From contig NZ_CP060707.1 of the NCBI RefSeq assembly GCF_003048675.2, forward strand, positions 1,116,001 through 1,180,000: 64,000 nt of DNA, written 5' to 3'. A program made the position numbers and the translations under genes. Positions 56,069 through 64,000 of the stretch are shown here, piece by piece (position 1 is the first letter of the stretch; each line of letters begins with the position of its first letter). The notes under the pieces are model-generated. The model was not told the DNA's origin. It was given only the letters and a program-made list of their open reading frames with translations, and did no database searches. Source of the stretch: Campylobacter concisus (GTDB taxonomy: Bacteria > Campylobacterota > Campylobacteria > Campylobacterales > Campylobacteraceae).

Positions 56069-56597
56069 AAAAGATACGAGCTTAGAAAAAATCGACCCAG
56101 TAAAGCTTTTACTTTTTATATTTGCTTTTATCATAGTTTGCTTCATTATGATATTTGGCTTTATCGTGCCAAACATAAAAGAATTTAAAAGCCTCTCAAG
56201 ACAAAACTACTCGCAAACCTCATCATACACGAAGGTAAAAAATGAATTTGAAGCTAAATTTAAAGCACTTGAGGCGACAAGACAAAAAGATGGCGCTATT
56301 ATCTTGGCTTATGATACAGCTTTTGATAAGGATAAGTTTATAAATTTCGCATCGCAATTTTTTAGCGAAGTGAGCCTTAGCAAGATAGAAGAAGGCGAGA
56401 ATAACGCAACTGAGAAGTTTTTTAGATACCGCCTAAATGTCACTAGCTCGCTTAAAACCCCGCAAAAATTTTATGACTTTTTAGATGCACTTAGCAGCTA
56501 CGACAGCATCATAAAAGCCGAATTTCCTATTGTCATGAAGGGCGAAAACGACAAGATCCACACAACCTTTAACATAAAAGTTTTTGGGTTGAAGTAA
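56061..56597 (+). CDS. PilO-like inner-membrane protein
   Basis: A 178-residue bitopic protein with one membrane helix (about 13-37), a coiled coil (about 40-75) and a periplasmic ferredoxin-like domain whose C-terminus (TPQKFYDFLDALSSYDSIIK) matches PilO. The ATG at 56061 has GAGGG upstream and overlaps the PilN-like stop; an in-frame ATG 21 bp earlier lacks this. PilO pairs with PilN to form the alignment complex of type IV pili and competence pseudopili. Confidence 0.7.
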   Translation: MSKKDTSLEKIDPVKLLLFIFAFIIVCFIMIFGFIVPNIKEFKSLSRQNYSQTSSYTKVKNEFEAKFKALEATRQKDGAIILAYDTAFDKDKFINFASQFFSEVSLSKIEEGENNATEKFFRYRLNVTSSLKTPQKFYDFLDALSSYDSIIKAEFPIVMKGENDKIHTTFNIKVFGLK

Positions 56598-56599
56598 CC

Positions 56600-57092
56600 A
56601 AATTTAATAAATTTCTTCGCATAAAATTTAAAACTGCACCGCTTCTTAGCAAATACTTGGATATAAAAAAGCTAGAGCCATCTCTGCTACAAGAGGTCAA
56701 ACAAGCTCTTACACGCAGATGCTGGCACACAAAGCGAGGTTATAAAACTATGTAAAGAGCTTCAAACCACGATCATAATGGCGACAAAAGATATTTTTGA
56801 AAGCAGGATCAAATTTAAAGAAATTTACGAATACGATATGAAGAGCAAGCAGCTTTTCAAAAATGGTGAAGAGGTTTAGATGCCAAAAAATGAGGCAAAA
56901 CTCTTCTTTTTGCTCGTGAGTAATATAGAAAAAGTGGTGAGTTACGAAGTGATAGAAACCTATGTCTGGGGTGAAAAATCGATGAGCAACGAAGCGCTTA
57001 GAATGACTATCAAAAAGATAAGGGCAAAAACTGACGCCGACCTCATCAAAAACATCTCAGGCGTGGGATATAGACTTAGCGGAGCAAATTAA
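56600..57092 (+). pseudogene. Remnant of an OmpR-type response regulator
   Basis: The 3' part (56880-57092) encodes a near-complete OmpR/PhoB winged helix (LLVSNIEKVVSYEVIETYVWGEKS, ending ISGVGYRLSG). Upstream, in the same frame, is a piece of linker (EIYEYDMKSKQLFKNGEEV) and traces of a receiver (CKELQTTIIMATKD), split from the winged helix by an in-frame TAG at 56877-56879. The phosphoacceptor region is missing and the frame is broken further upstream by another stop near 56675. It lies just after the PilO-like gene and is very probably dead. Confidence 0.85.
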
Positions 57093-57099
57093 ATTTAAC

Positions 57100-57133
57100 T
57101 TTGTGTAGCTTTTATAAATTTAAGCTACACAAA
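57100..57133. terminator. Bidirectional terminator
   Basis: A perfect 12-bp stem, TTTGTGTAGCTT against AAGCTACACAAA, with a 10-nt loop and a T-run, between the dead regulator and the leftward lipoprotein gene. Confidence 0.85.
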
Positions 57134-57136
57134 TTT

Positions 57137-57760
57137 TTACTTTTTATCCACGCATTTGCCAAGTTGGCAGGCTCTTTTATAAAGTGCGTCTGCCTTTGTT
57201 TCATCGCCGCTTAGCTTTGCAAGCAAGAAGCAAGACTGCGCATACTCAAGCTCGCAGCTCTTTACCAAAAGCTTTAGCACCCTAGCCTCAGCCTTGTTTC
57301 TATCTATCTTATGAGTTTTTAAATTTTCGCTTTCGATGTATGACTTTAGTCCCATTGCCTCGTTGTAGCAGCCAACGCCGTCGCCACTATCGCAAGCTAG
57401 TTTATAAAGCTTTAGAGCCTTTTCGATATCTTTTTGCTCATCAACTAGCCCTTGCTCGTAAATTTGACCTAAATTTGAGCAAGCAGTCGCAAGCCCAGCG
57501 TTGCACGCCTTTTCATAGTAGCCCTTTGCCTTTACGAAGTCCTTTTCGTTGCTAAAATTTACAGCTAGGTTGTTGCAGTCGATGCTATTTCCGCTCTCGC
57601 AGTTTTGCACCATCTTCTCTTTTTCGAGCTCAAGACGCTCCGCCCTAGCCTCCTCATCACTTTGCCAAAAGCCAAAGCTCACCATCTTTTGCCACGACCA
57701 GCAGCCACTTAGCATAAAGCTAGCAGCTACGATAAGTCCAAAATTTAAAACTTTTTTCAC
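57137..57760 (-). CDS. Cysteine-rich Sel1/Hcp-like lipoprotein
   Basis: A 207-residue lipoprotein: signal with lipobox LSGC (C20), then Sel1-like repeats of about 36 residues, each with a cysteine pair (for example CESGNSIDCNNLA, CNAGLATACSNLG and CDSGDGVGCYNEA). This is the Helicobacter cysteine-rich protein (Hcp) design, with a disulfide per repeat. It is probably on the periplasmic face of a membrane. The ligand is unknown. It lies 12 bp downstream of a paralogue. Confidence 0.85.
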   Translation of the reverse strand: MKKVLNFGLIVAASFMLSGCWSWQKMVSFGFWQSDEEARAERLELEKEKMVQNCESGNSIDCNNLAVNFSNEKDFVKAKGYYEKACNAGLATACSNLGQIYEQGLVDEQKDIEKALKLYKLACDSGDGVGCYNEAMGLKSYIESENLKTHKIDRNKAEARVLKLLVKSCELEYAQSCFLLAKLSGDETKADALYKRACQLGKCVDKK

Positions 57761-57772
57761 TTATTTTCCTGC

Positions 57773-58432
57773 TTACATGCCAAGCTTTGCGCCAAGTCTT
57801 TTCATCTGTGGGCACGCCTTGTTTAGACCGCGAAAGCAAGCGACTTTGTAAATTCCATAAGCTCTTTTTTCATCCTTGTTCATGCCAAGCCCTAGCTCAT
57901 ACATAGCGCCGATATTTGCGCAGCTTGGCAGATCCCCAGCGTTGCAAGCGTTTGTGTAGGCCTCCATCGCTAGGTAGTAGTCTTGTTTGACAATCTCGCC
58001 CTTGCGGTAGGCGTTGCCTAGGTGGTAGCAAGCTTGCACACCGCCACTGTTGCAGCTATCTTTGTAAATTTCGACCGCTTTTTTTGGATCTTTTTTTACG
58101 CCAAGACCGTTTTCATAGAGCGTGCCAAGGTTTGAGCAAGCAAGCTGCACTTTCGCATCGCAAGCCTTTTTATAGTTTGCGTAAGCGTTGTCATACTCTT
58201 TCATAAGCTCAAAATTTACACCCAAGTCGTTGCACGCTTCAGCATCGCCGCTCTCGCACTTTGGTGTTAAAAGATCGATAGCATTTTTTGAAATTTGCTC
58301 TTTGTTTTGCACCACTTTTTCGTCCTTTGGCTGCTGCCATGAGTCATCTTGTTTTGGCGTATCCCCGATGCCGATGACATTTAAGCAGCCTGTGAAAAAT
58401 AGAGCAGTTAAAAGTAGTAGATATTTTTTCAT
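57773..58432 (-). CDS. Cysteine-rich Sel1/Hcp-like lipoprotein
   Basis: A 219-residue lipoprotein with lipobox FTGC (C16) and about four Sel1/Hcp repeats with paired cysteines (CESGDAEACNDLG, CDAKVQLACSNLG, CNSGGVQACYHLG, CNAGDLPSCANIG). The start ATG 58432 has AAAGGACAAAA upstream; an open extension of 11 codons overlaps the next gene and is unlikely. Tandem with a paralogue downstream and 10 bp after the RclA-like gene, so probably one operon. Confidence 0.87.
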   Translation of the reverse strand: MKKYLLLLTALFFTGCLNVIGIGDTPKQDDSWQQPKDEKVVQNKEQISKNAIDLLTPKCESGDAEACNDLGVNFELMKEYDNAYANYKKACDAKVQLACSNLGTLYENGLGVKKDPKKAVEIYKDSCNSGGVQACYHLGNAYRKGEIVKQDYYLAMEAYTNACNAGDLPSCANIGAMYELGLGMNKDEKRAYGIYKVACFRGLNKACPQMKRLGAKLGM

Positions 58433-58442
58433 TTTTGTCCTT

Positions 58443-59783
58443 TTAGTATTGTCCAAACAAGTCATTTAGGGCTTCGCTGATGCTTGGGTGAGTGAAAATT
58501 TGGTTTTTAAAGAAATTTGCATTTGCTTTTAAATTCATAGCGATCGCGATCTCGTTTATGATCTCATTTGCGTAGATGCAGTGAAAGCTCGCCCCCAAAA
58601 TTTCGCCGCTACTTGCTTCAACGATCGCTTTTAGCATGCCCACATCGTGATTTAGCACCTTTGCTCCTGGCACTGCTGCCATGCTAAGCTTTAGCTCCTT
58701 GAAATTTAGCCCAAGCTTGCTAGCTTCTTTTGCATTTACGCCAACTCTTGCTAACGGAGTGTCGGTAAATAGCACATTTGCGTGGATGCTTCTGTTTTGT
58801 GTGGTGCGTTTTTTATCGCCAAAAATTTGCGAGAAAACTATCCTAAAATCATCCAAGCTAGTGTAGGTAAAAAGCTCTCCGCCGCGCACGTCACCCACTG
58901 CGTAGATGTTTGACACATTTGTTTGAAGGCGCTCATTTGTCTTTATAAAGCCTTTTTCATTTAGCTCGACGCCAGCTTCTTTTAAATTTAGATCATCTAA
59001 ATTTGCCACCCTACCAAGCGCCACCAAGAACGCATCTGCCTTGATGATCCTGTCTTCACCGTCTTGTTTGAAATTTAGCGCATTGTCTTTTAGGCTCTCT
59101 ATCTCGCAGCCCTCTAAAATTTCGATGCCCTGCACGTTTAGCGCATCTTTTACGCTTTTAGCTATGTCTTCATCTTCATTTTTTAGAAGTGGTGAGCGTC
59201 CGACGATGGTCACTTTTGAGCCAAAATTTGCAAACATCGATGCAAACTCGATGCCGATGAAGCCGCTGCCAACGATGACAAGATGTTTTGGCATAGTTTT
59301 GAGATCGAGCAAGGTTTTACTTGAAAATACATTTGAGTTTGTTATCTCAAATGGCGCATACGCCTCTTTTGAGCCGGTATTTATGATGATAAATTCGCCT
59401 TCAACGACTTTTTGCTCGCCATTTGATGTCGTAACTAGGACGCTATTTTTATCTTTAAACGAGCCAACGCCATCGATCACGTCGATATTTTCTTTATCAT
59501 TTAACATCGCATAGTTTTTAGAATTTAAAGCTGAGATTAGCTTATTTTTGTTTTCGATACTAAGCGTGTAATACTCGTTTTCAACGCTATTATCTGCATA
59601 TATCGCCTCTTTTGCAGCTGTGATTAGACGTTTTGTCGGTATGCAGCCTACGTTTATACAAGTGCCTCCATACATCTTTGGCGATCTCTCGATTAGCGCG
59701 ACTTTTTTACCAAGCGCAGCAGCCTTTACAGCTAGTGTTTTGCCAGCCTTACCAAATCCAATAATAACAATGTCATATTTCAT
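58443..59783 (-). CDS. RclA-like FAD/NAD-dependent disulfide oxidoreductase
   Basis: A 446-residue flavoprotein of the lipoamide dehydrogenase/mercuric reductase superfamily. The FAD site is GFGKAGKTLA (9-18), the redox disulfide C42-x4-C47 (GGTCINVGCIPTK), the NAD site GSGFIGIEFA and the C-terminal THPSISEAL. It reads like E. coli RclA, the reactive-chlorine and copper-stress reductase. It lacks the N-terminal metal-binding domain of MerA. Coupled to the 105-residue gene upstream with a 4-bp overlap. Confidence 0.87.
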   Translation of the reverse strand: MKYDIVIIGFGKAGKTLAVKAAALGKKVALIERSPKMYGGTCINVGCIPTKRLITAAKEAIYADNSVENEYYTLSIENKNKLISALNSKNYAMLNDKENIDVIDGVGSFKDKNSVLVTTSNGEQKVVEGEFIIINTGSKEAYAPFEITNSNVFSSKTLLDLKTMPKHLVIVGSGFIGIEFASMFANFGSKVTIVGRSPLLKNEDEDIAKSVKDALNVQGIEILEGCEIESLKDNALNFKQDGEDRIIKADAFLVALGRVANLDDLNLKEAGVELNEKGFIKTNERLQTNVSNIYAVGDVRGGELFTYTSLDDFRIVFSQIFGDKKRTTQNRSIHANVLFTDTPLARVGVNAKEASKLGLNFKELKLSMAAVPGAKVLNHDVGMLKAIVEASSGEILGASFHCIYANEIINEIAIAMNLKANANFFKNQIFTHPSISEALNDLFGQY

Positions 59784-60097
59784 TTAATTTTTCCTATTAT
59801 GTAGTATGTAGTTTCGTTTATTTTTTTGATATCCATTTTGTATTTATTTGCCCAGCTTTTGATGATCTCATCAACCCGCTCTTTTATCTCTTTGACGGTT
59901 GCGACATTTTTTATCTTTAGTCTATCCTCGCTCCCGCTCATCGCTACGAAGCAAAGGTGTGGCTTTAGATGATCGTTTAGCTCGATCACACTCTTTGGCA
60001 AAAGGCCGTCAGTGTTATTTAAAATTCTACGCATATGCTCAGTGGTCGTTTCATCTATGTTATAGCCAAGCTGTGTCAAAAGTGCGTTATGATCCAT
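59780..60097 (-). CDS. Uncharacterised 105-residue protein
   Basis: I do not recognise a family. It is a small soluble protein: an N-terminal helical part (MDHNALLTQLGYNIDE...TTEHMRRIL), a centre with HLCFVAMSGSEDRLKIKN and a C-terminal helix plus strand. No signal or membrane segment. An AAGGAACG ribosome site precedes ATG. It overlaps the RclA-like gene by 4 bp, so it may take part in the same stress response. Confidence 0.7.
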   Translation of the reverse strand: MDHNALLTQLGYNIDETTTEHMRRILNNTDGLLPKSVIELNDHLKPHLCFVAMSGSEDRLKIKNVATVKEIKERVDEIIKSWANKYKMDIKKINETTYYIIGKIK

Positions 60098-60175
60098 ATC
60101 GTTCCTTTTTGCTTAAAATTTGCGATCATTATAAGATAAAATTCGATAAAATCGCCTAAATTTTCAAGGACAAAT

Positions 60176-60727
60176 ATGAAAAAATTTATCATTTTTCTAT
60201 TTAGTATTTTGCTATTTTGGGGCTGTTCTGCAGAGCAAATTTCGCAAAATTTAGGTCTTAGCGAGCCACCACTTGATCCTGAAGTAGAGCAGATAGCAGA
60301 CGCCATCTACTTATATAACGAGGGCAACTACCCAAAAGCTTGCAAGAGATTTTACGACTACGCAAAAGATGGCAATGTCCTAGCCATGCAGCAAACTGGC
60401 GTTTGTTTTCGTGATGGCAAAGGCTTTAGCAAAGATATCTTAAGAGCACTTTTTTGGTTTGAGACAGCTGGCAGATACGGCAACATAGATGGTCTTAGAA
60501 GTGCTGGATATATCTACGAATACGGCCTTGGGGTCAATAAAAATTTAGAAAAAGCGATATATTTTTATGAAAAAGCCACAAGCCTTGGCTCAAGTGAAGC
60601 TAGCTACGATCTAGGGCTTATATATCTAGGTAAAAACGACTATAAGAAAGCGAGAATTTATCTTGACGAGGCTTGCTACCATGGCAAAGAAGAGGCATGT
60701 ATGAAGCTAAAAGAGATGAAATTTTAA
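60176..60727 (+). CDS. Sel1-repeat lipoprotein
   Basis: A 183-residue lipoprotein with lipobox FWGC (C17), followed by three to four Sel1 repeats (ALFWFETAGRYGNIDGLRSAGYIYEYGLG and AIYFYEKATSLGSSEASYDLGLIY). It has fewer cysteine pairs than the two leftward paralogues, with a C-terminal CYHGKEEAC pair. ATG follows AAGGACAAAT. It is divergent from the 105-residue gene and convergent with prfB. Likely a periplasmic scaffold. Confidence 0.82.
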   Translation: MKKFIIFLFSILLFWGCSAEQISQNLGLSEPPLDPEVEQIADAIYLYNEGNYPKACKRFYDYAKDGNVLAMQQTGVCFRDGKGFSKDILRALFWFETAGRYGNIDGLRSAGYIYEYGLGVNKNLEKAIYFYEKATSLGSSEASYDLGLIYLGKNDYKKARIYLDEACYHGKEEACMKLKEMKF

Positions 60728-60741
60728 CTCTCATCTCTTTT
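60709..60741. terminator. Bidirectional terminator overlapping the lipoprotein stop
   Basis: AAAAGAGATGA pairs with TCATCTCTTTT across an 11-nt loop that holds the stop codon, between convergent genes. Confidence 0.75.
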
Positions 60742-60748
60742 AAATTTA

Positions 60749-61861
60749 CTACGCCTCAGCCTTTTGAGCGATCAAGACGCCCTCTATCATCTTTTTGATA
60801 TCCCCATCAAGTATCGCGTCAGTTTGTGAGTATGCCTCGCCGCTGCGGTTGTCTTTTACCTGCTGGTATGGGAAAAGCACATACGATCTTATCTGGTGCC
60901 CCCAGCCGATCTCGCTCTTTTCGACGCTGTTGCTCGCCTCTTGCTGTTTCATCAGCTCAAGCTCGTAAAGGCGAGACTTTAGCATTTTCATCGCTGTGGC
61001 TCTGTTTTTATGCTGGCTGCGGTCGTTTTGACACTGCACAACGATGCCAGTAGGTATGTGCGTGATGCGGATGGCTGACTCAGTTTTATTTACGTGCTGA
61101 CCGCCTGCGCCACTAGCTCTATAAGTGTCTATCTTTAGATCTTTTTCTTCTATCTCGATCTCTATATCATCATCTACTTCAGGGCTTACCATGACACTAG
61201 AAAAGCTCGTGTGGCGGCGTCCTGCACTATCAAATGGGCTTGTGCGAACGAGCCTATGGATGCCATTTTCTGCTTTGAAATATCCATAAGCATTTTCGCC
61301 TTTTACGATAAAGCTCACATCCTTTAGTCCAGCCTCTTCGCCCTCTTGAAAGTCCAGAGTCTCGACCTTAAAGCCCTCACGCTCGCAAAATCTAAGATAC
61401 ATCCTATAAAGCATGCTCGCCCAGTCGTTGCTCTCAGTGCCGCCAGCTCCTGGGTGTATCGATACGATCGCGTTTTTGCCGTCATCTTCGCCGCTTAAAA
61501 GCATAGAAATTTCTAAATTTACTATCTTTTCATCTAAATTTTTAGCATCTTCAAATAAAGAATTTATAGTCTCCTCGTCATTTTCAGAATTTGCTAGTTC
61601 AAAGAGCTCCTTTGCGTCGCTAACTGCTTGATTGGCGTCACTAAATTTAGCAAGCATGTTTGAAATTTTTGTCTTTTCTTTATTTAATGCCCCAGCTCTT
61701 GCGATATCTTGCCAAAAGTCAGGGTCTTGCTCTATAGCCTCGATCTCTTTTAGCCTAGCCTTTATCTCGTCAGGCTTTACGATAGAGCCTATATTTTCAA
61801 CTTTTGTTTGTAGCTTCTTTAAAAGCTCGTTGTATTCGTAACTATCCAAGTTTTTCTCCAT
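60749..61861 (-). CDS. prfB: Peptide chain release factor 2
   Basis: A 370-residue class I release factor for UAA and UGA. The codon-reading motif SPF is at 208-210 and the catalytic GGQ at 253-255 ([10 protein letters not shown]). The reading frame is continuous from the ATG, so there is no programmed +1 frameshift of the E. coli kind. Length is typical. Divergent from panC. Confidence 0.98.
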   Translation of the reverse strand: MEKNLDSYEYNELLKKLQTKVENIGSIVKPDEIKARLKEIEAIEQDPDFWQDIARAGALNKEKTKISNMLAKFSDANQAVSDAKELFELANSENDEETINSLFEDAKNLDEKIVNLEISMLLSGEDDGKNAIVSIHPGAGGTESNDWASMLYRMYLRFCEREGFKVETLDFQEGEEAGLKDVSFIVKGENAYGYFKAENGIHRLVRTSPFDSAGRRHTSFSSVMVSPEVDDDIEIEIEEKDLKIDTYRASGAGGQHVNKTESAIRITHIPTGIVVQCQNDRSQHKNRATAMKMLKSRLYELELMKQQEASNSVEKSEIGWGHQIRSYVLFPYQQVKDNRSGEAYSQTDAILDGDIKKMIEGVLIAQKAEA

Positions 61862-61927
61862 AATTTTTTGCCGATTTTAGCCAAAAGTTGCTTACATTTT
61901 TAAATTTACGCCCTTTTAATCCTTTTT

Positions 61928-61936
61928 TGTTACAAT
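61928..61936 (+). promoter_or_regulatory. Extended -10 promoter of panC
   Basis: TGTTACAAT, a TGn extended -10 box, sits 33 bp ahead of the panC ATG after a T-run. It is almost the same as that of glnA. Confidence 0.7.
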
Positions 61937-61969
61937 GCCAAGTTAAAATTTAGATAAAAAGAGTCAAAT

Positions 61970-62791
61970 ATGCAGATCATAAGAACTATAAAAGAGCTTG
62001 AAAATTTTGTCCAAAACGCAAGTGGTAAGATCGGTTTTGTCCCGACAATGGGCGCACTTCACAACGGACACGTTAGCCTTATAAAAAAATGCGTGAGCGA
62101 AAATGAGATAAGTATCGTCTCAACTTTCGTAAATCCAACTCAATTTCTACCAGGCGAAGACCTAGAAAAATATCCAAGAAAAGAGCAAAGCGACATCCAA
62201 ATTTGCGAGCAAAACGGCGTTAGCGCTATCTTCATCCCAAACGAAAATGAGCTTTACTTTGAAGATGAGCCGCTCATCGTTGCCCCAAAGAAGCTTTCAG
62301 CCATTTTAGAGGGCAAAACTAGGCCAGGACACTTTGATGGCGTCTTAAGAGTGCTAAATAAGCTATTTCGCCTAACTCGTGCAAATAGCGTCTACATGGG
62401 TAAAAAAGACACCCAACAGCTCATCATCGTGCAAAATATGATAAAGACATTTTTCTTAAACATCGAGCTAGTTGCCTGCGATATCGTTAGAGAGCCAGAC
62501 GGCCTAGCACTTTCAAGCAGAAACGTCTATATCTGCGACGAAGATAAGTGCAACGCGCTAAGGCTTTCAAGATCGCTAAATAAAGCACAAAATTTGATCC
62601 AAAATGGCGAAGAAGACGCGAGCGAGGTCAAGGCAAACATGCTTGAGGTACTTGAGCCGCTAAAAGTTGATTATGTCGTGGTTACAGATAGAAATTTAAA
62701 TGAAATTTCAAAGGTAGAAAAAGGCAACACCATCATCTTAGTAGCCGCCTTTGTAGGCAAAACTAGGCTAATAGACAACATCTGGATCTAA
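61970..62791 (+). CDS. panC: Pantothenate synthetase
   Basis: A 273-residue enzyme that joins pantoate and beta-alanine with ATP. It has the HIGH-like [13 protein letters not shown] (25-37), [19 protein letters not shown], the KMSKS-like segment near SSRNVY, and GKKDTQQL. Length is typical. The stop is 2 bp before rimO, so the two are translated from one transcript. Confidence 0.97.
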   Translation: MQIIRTIKELENFVQNASGKIGFVPTMGALHNGHVSLIKKCVSENEISIVSTFVNPTQFLPGEDLEKYPRKEQSDIQICEQNGVSAIFIPNENELYFEDEPLIVAPKKLSAILEGKTRPGHFDGVLRVLNKLFRLTRANSVYMGKKDTQQLIIVQNMIKTFFLNIELVACDIVREPDGLALSSRNVYICDEDKCNALRLSRSLNKAQNLIQNGEEDASEVKANMLEVLEPLKVDYVVVTDRNLNEISKVEKGNTIILVAAFVGKTRLIDNIWI

Positions 62792-62793
62792 AA

Positions 62794-64000
62794 ATGCCAA
62801 AACTTCATCTAATCTCGCTTGGTTGTAATAAAAATTTAGTTGATTCTGAGATCATGCTGGGACGCTTGCAAAACTACGATATCACGGACGATATCAGCGA
62901 CGCAGACGTCATTATCGTAAATACTTGTGGATTTATCAAATCTGCCAAAGAAGAGAGCATACAAACCATCCTTGAGATGCACGAAGCTCGTAAAAATGGC
63001 TCTTTGCTCGTGGTGACTGGCTGTCTTATGCAGCGCTACAAAGATGAGCTCATAAAAGAGCTACCAGAGGTCGATCTCTTTACCGGCGTGGCTGATTATG
63101 ACAAGATCGACGAGATCATCTTGAAAAGGCAAAATTTATTTAGCCCGCAGACCTATTTGCAGGCAAACGAAGAGCGCGTCATAACTGGCTCAAACTACCA
63201 CGCCTACATCAAAATTTCAGAGGGCTGTAACCAAAAATGCAGCTTTTGCGCGATACCGACATTTAAAGGCAAGCTAAAATCGCGCTCGCTTGAAAACATC
63301 GTAAATGAGGTCAAAAATCTAGTCAAAAAAGGCTACTACGACTTTAGCTTTTTATCCCAAGACTCAAGCTCATATATGCGCGATCACGGCGTTAGCGACG
63401 GACTAATAAATTTAATAGACGAGATAGAAAAGATAAAAGGCGTAAGAAGCGCTAGGATACTTTATCTCTACCCAAGCACGACCAGCAAAGAGCTAATAGA
63501 GCGTATCATCGCCTCGCCTATCTTTCACAACTACTTTGACATGCCGATCCAGCACATCAGCGAAAATATGCTAAAGATAATGAAGCGCGGAAGTGGCGCT
63601 AAAAAGATAAAAGAGCTTTTAAATTTGATGAGAAATGCCAAAAATTCATTCTTGCGGACTGGCGTCATCGTGGGACACCCAGGCGAGAGCGAGGAGGATT
63701 TTGACGAGCTTTGCGAGTTTTTAGAAGAGTTTAAATTTGATAGAATTTCCGCCTTTGCCTACTCAAAAGAAGAAGACACAGCCTCTTTTGAAATGGAGCA
63801 AATCCCAGCTAAAATCATCTCAAAAAGGCTAAGCAAGATAGAAAAGATCACTAAAAAAGCGATAAATGAGAGCTTGCAAAAAGAGCTTGGCAAGCAAATT
63901 TACGCATCGCTTGAGGGTGAAAGCAGTGAGGGCGAGATGTTTTACGCTGCCAAAAAAGATATCTGGGACAAAGATATAGACGGCGAAATTTTGATCAATG
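62794..64000 (+). CDS. rimO: Ribosomal protein S12 methylthiotransferase RimO, 3' end beyond window
   Basis: The first 402 codons are visible, running off the right edge. It begins [19 protein letters not shown], the RimO form of the UPF0004 domain with the first cluster cysteine; NTCGF and GCLMQRY give the others. The radical-SAM cluster is CNQKCSFC. RimO adds a methylthio group to an Asp of ribosomal protein S12. There is no clear ribosome site of its own, fitting coupling with panC. Confidence 0.95.
   Translation, partial: MPKLHLISLGCNKNLVDSEIMLGRLQNYDITDDISDADVIIVNTCGFIKSAKEESIQTILEMHEARKNGSLLVVTGCLMQRYKDELIKELPEVDLFTGVADYDKIDEIILKRQNLFSPQTYLQANEERVITGSNYHAYIKISEGCNQKCSFCAIPTFKGKLKSRSLENIVNEVKNLVKKGYYDFSFLSQDSSSYMRDHGVSDGLINLIDEIEKIKGVRSARILYLYPSTTSKELIERIIASPIFHNYFDMPIQHISENMLKIMKRGSGAKKIKELLNLMRNAKNSFLRTGVIVGHPGESEEDFDELCEFLEEFKFDRISAFAYSKEEDTASFEMEQIPAKIISKRLSKIEKITKKAINESLQKELGKQIYASLEGESSEGEMFYAAKKDIWDKDIDGEILIN

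Noticed and set aside
56880-57092. Independent 70-residue regulator gene
   Set aside because: Linker and receiver remnants lie in the same frame upstream of the TAG, so it is better read as the tail of a broken regulator.
60749-61861. Programmed +1 frameshift in prfB
   Set aside because: The frame is open from the first ATG through SPF and GGQ; no early UGA is needed.

Overview
This window is chromosomal DNA from a Campylobacter, most like Campylobacter concisus. The sequence is A+T-rich with very frequent AAATTT words. The proteins have epsilonproteobacterial character: short NusA, an HP0268-family nuclease, an HP0958-type zinc-ribbon coiled coil, a remote CheZ and a RibB with a dead RibA half. 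As I remember it, the glnA-cheZ-U32-purE-glyQ-Nif3-waaA-ffh-rpsP-khpA-rimM-trmD-rplS order matches C. jejuni.

Layout. 1-2.2 kb (minus): the edge of a DyP peroxidase, a DUF4230 protein and a secreted metallo-beta-lactamase-fold protein. 2.5-5.7 kb (plus): a subtilase autotransporter. 5.7-14.4 kb (minus): ilvA, trmA, an NhaC-family antiporter, an SDR, an ankyrin protein and acnB. 14.5 kb (plus): ogt. 15-22 kb (minus): a type I restriction-modification operon hsdM-hsdS-prrC-hsdR carrying a PrrC-type anticodon nuclease, followed by ribB. 23.5-23.9 kb: a Lys-Glu-Val-Asp tRNA operon behind a perfect consensus promoter. 24-36.7 kb: lepB, a ComEA-like protein, then a long housekeeping run for translation, SRP, LPS core and chemotaxis. 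36.8-39.1 kb (plus): hisJ and glnA, followed by about 900 bp of decayed non-coding repeats. 40-48.8 kb: dnaX, a LysE-type exporter, ccoS-ccoI, a YheO/DauR-type regulator divergent from ridA and a PLP lyase, and rho. 49-56.6 kb: a small outer-membrane barrel, GNAT, nusA, HP0268-miaB-acyltransferase, and a PilM/N/O-like trio that ends in a dead response regulator. 57-64 kb: three cysteine-rich Sel1-type lipoproteins, an RclA-like reductase, prfB, panC and the start of rimO.

The main accessory system is the restriction/anticodon-nuclease locus. PrrC sits between hsdS and hsdR exactly as in the E. coli prr locus. Its nuclease residues (R292, E296, H332) and ATPase motifs look intact, and hsdS carries a 12-bp in-frame repeat in the spacer that sets target spacing in type IC enzymes. 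This suggests two-layer phage defence: DNA restriction backed by tRNA cleavage if restriction is inhibited. Other notable points are a GlnA with Phe at the adenylylation site, a TrmA that keeps the RumA/RlmD iron-sulfur cysteine spacing, and a tRNA-Glu-like gene with an unusual anticodon loop. No integrase, transposase, rRNA or CRISPR array was found.
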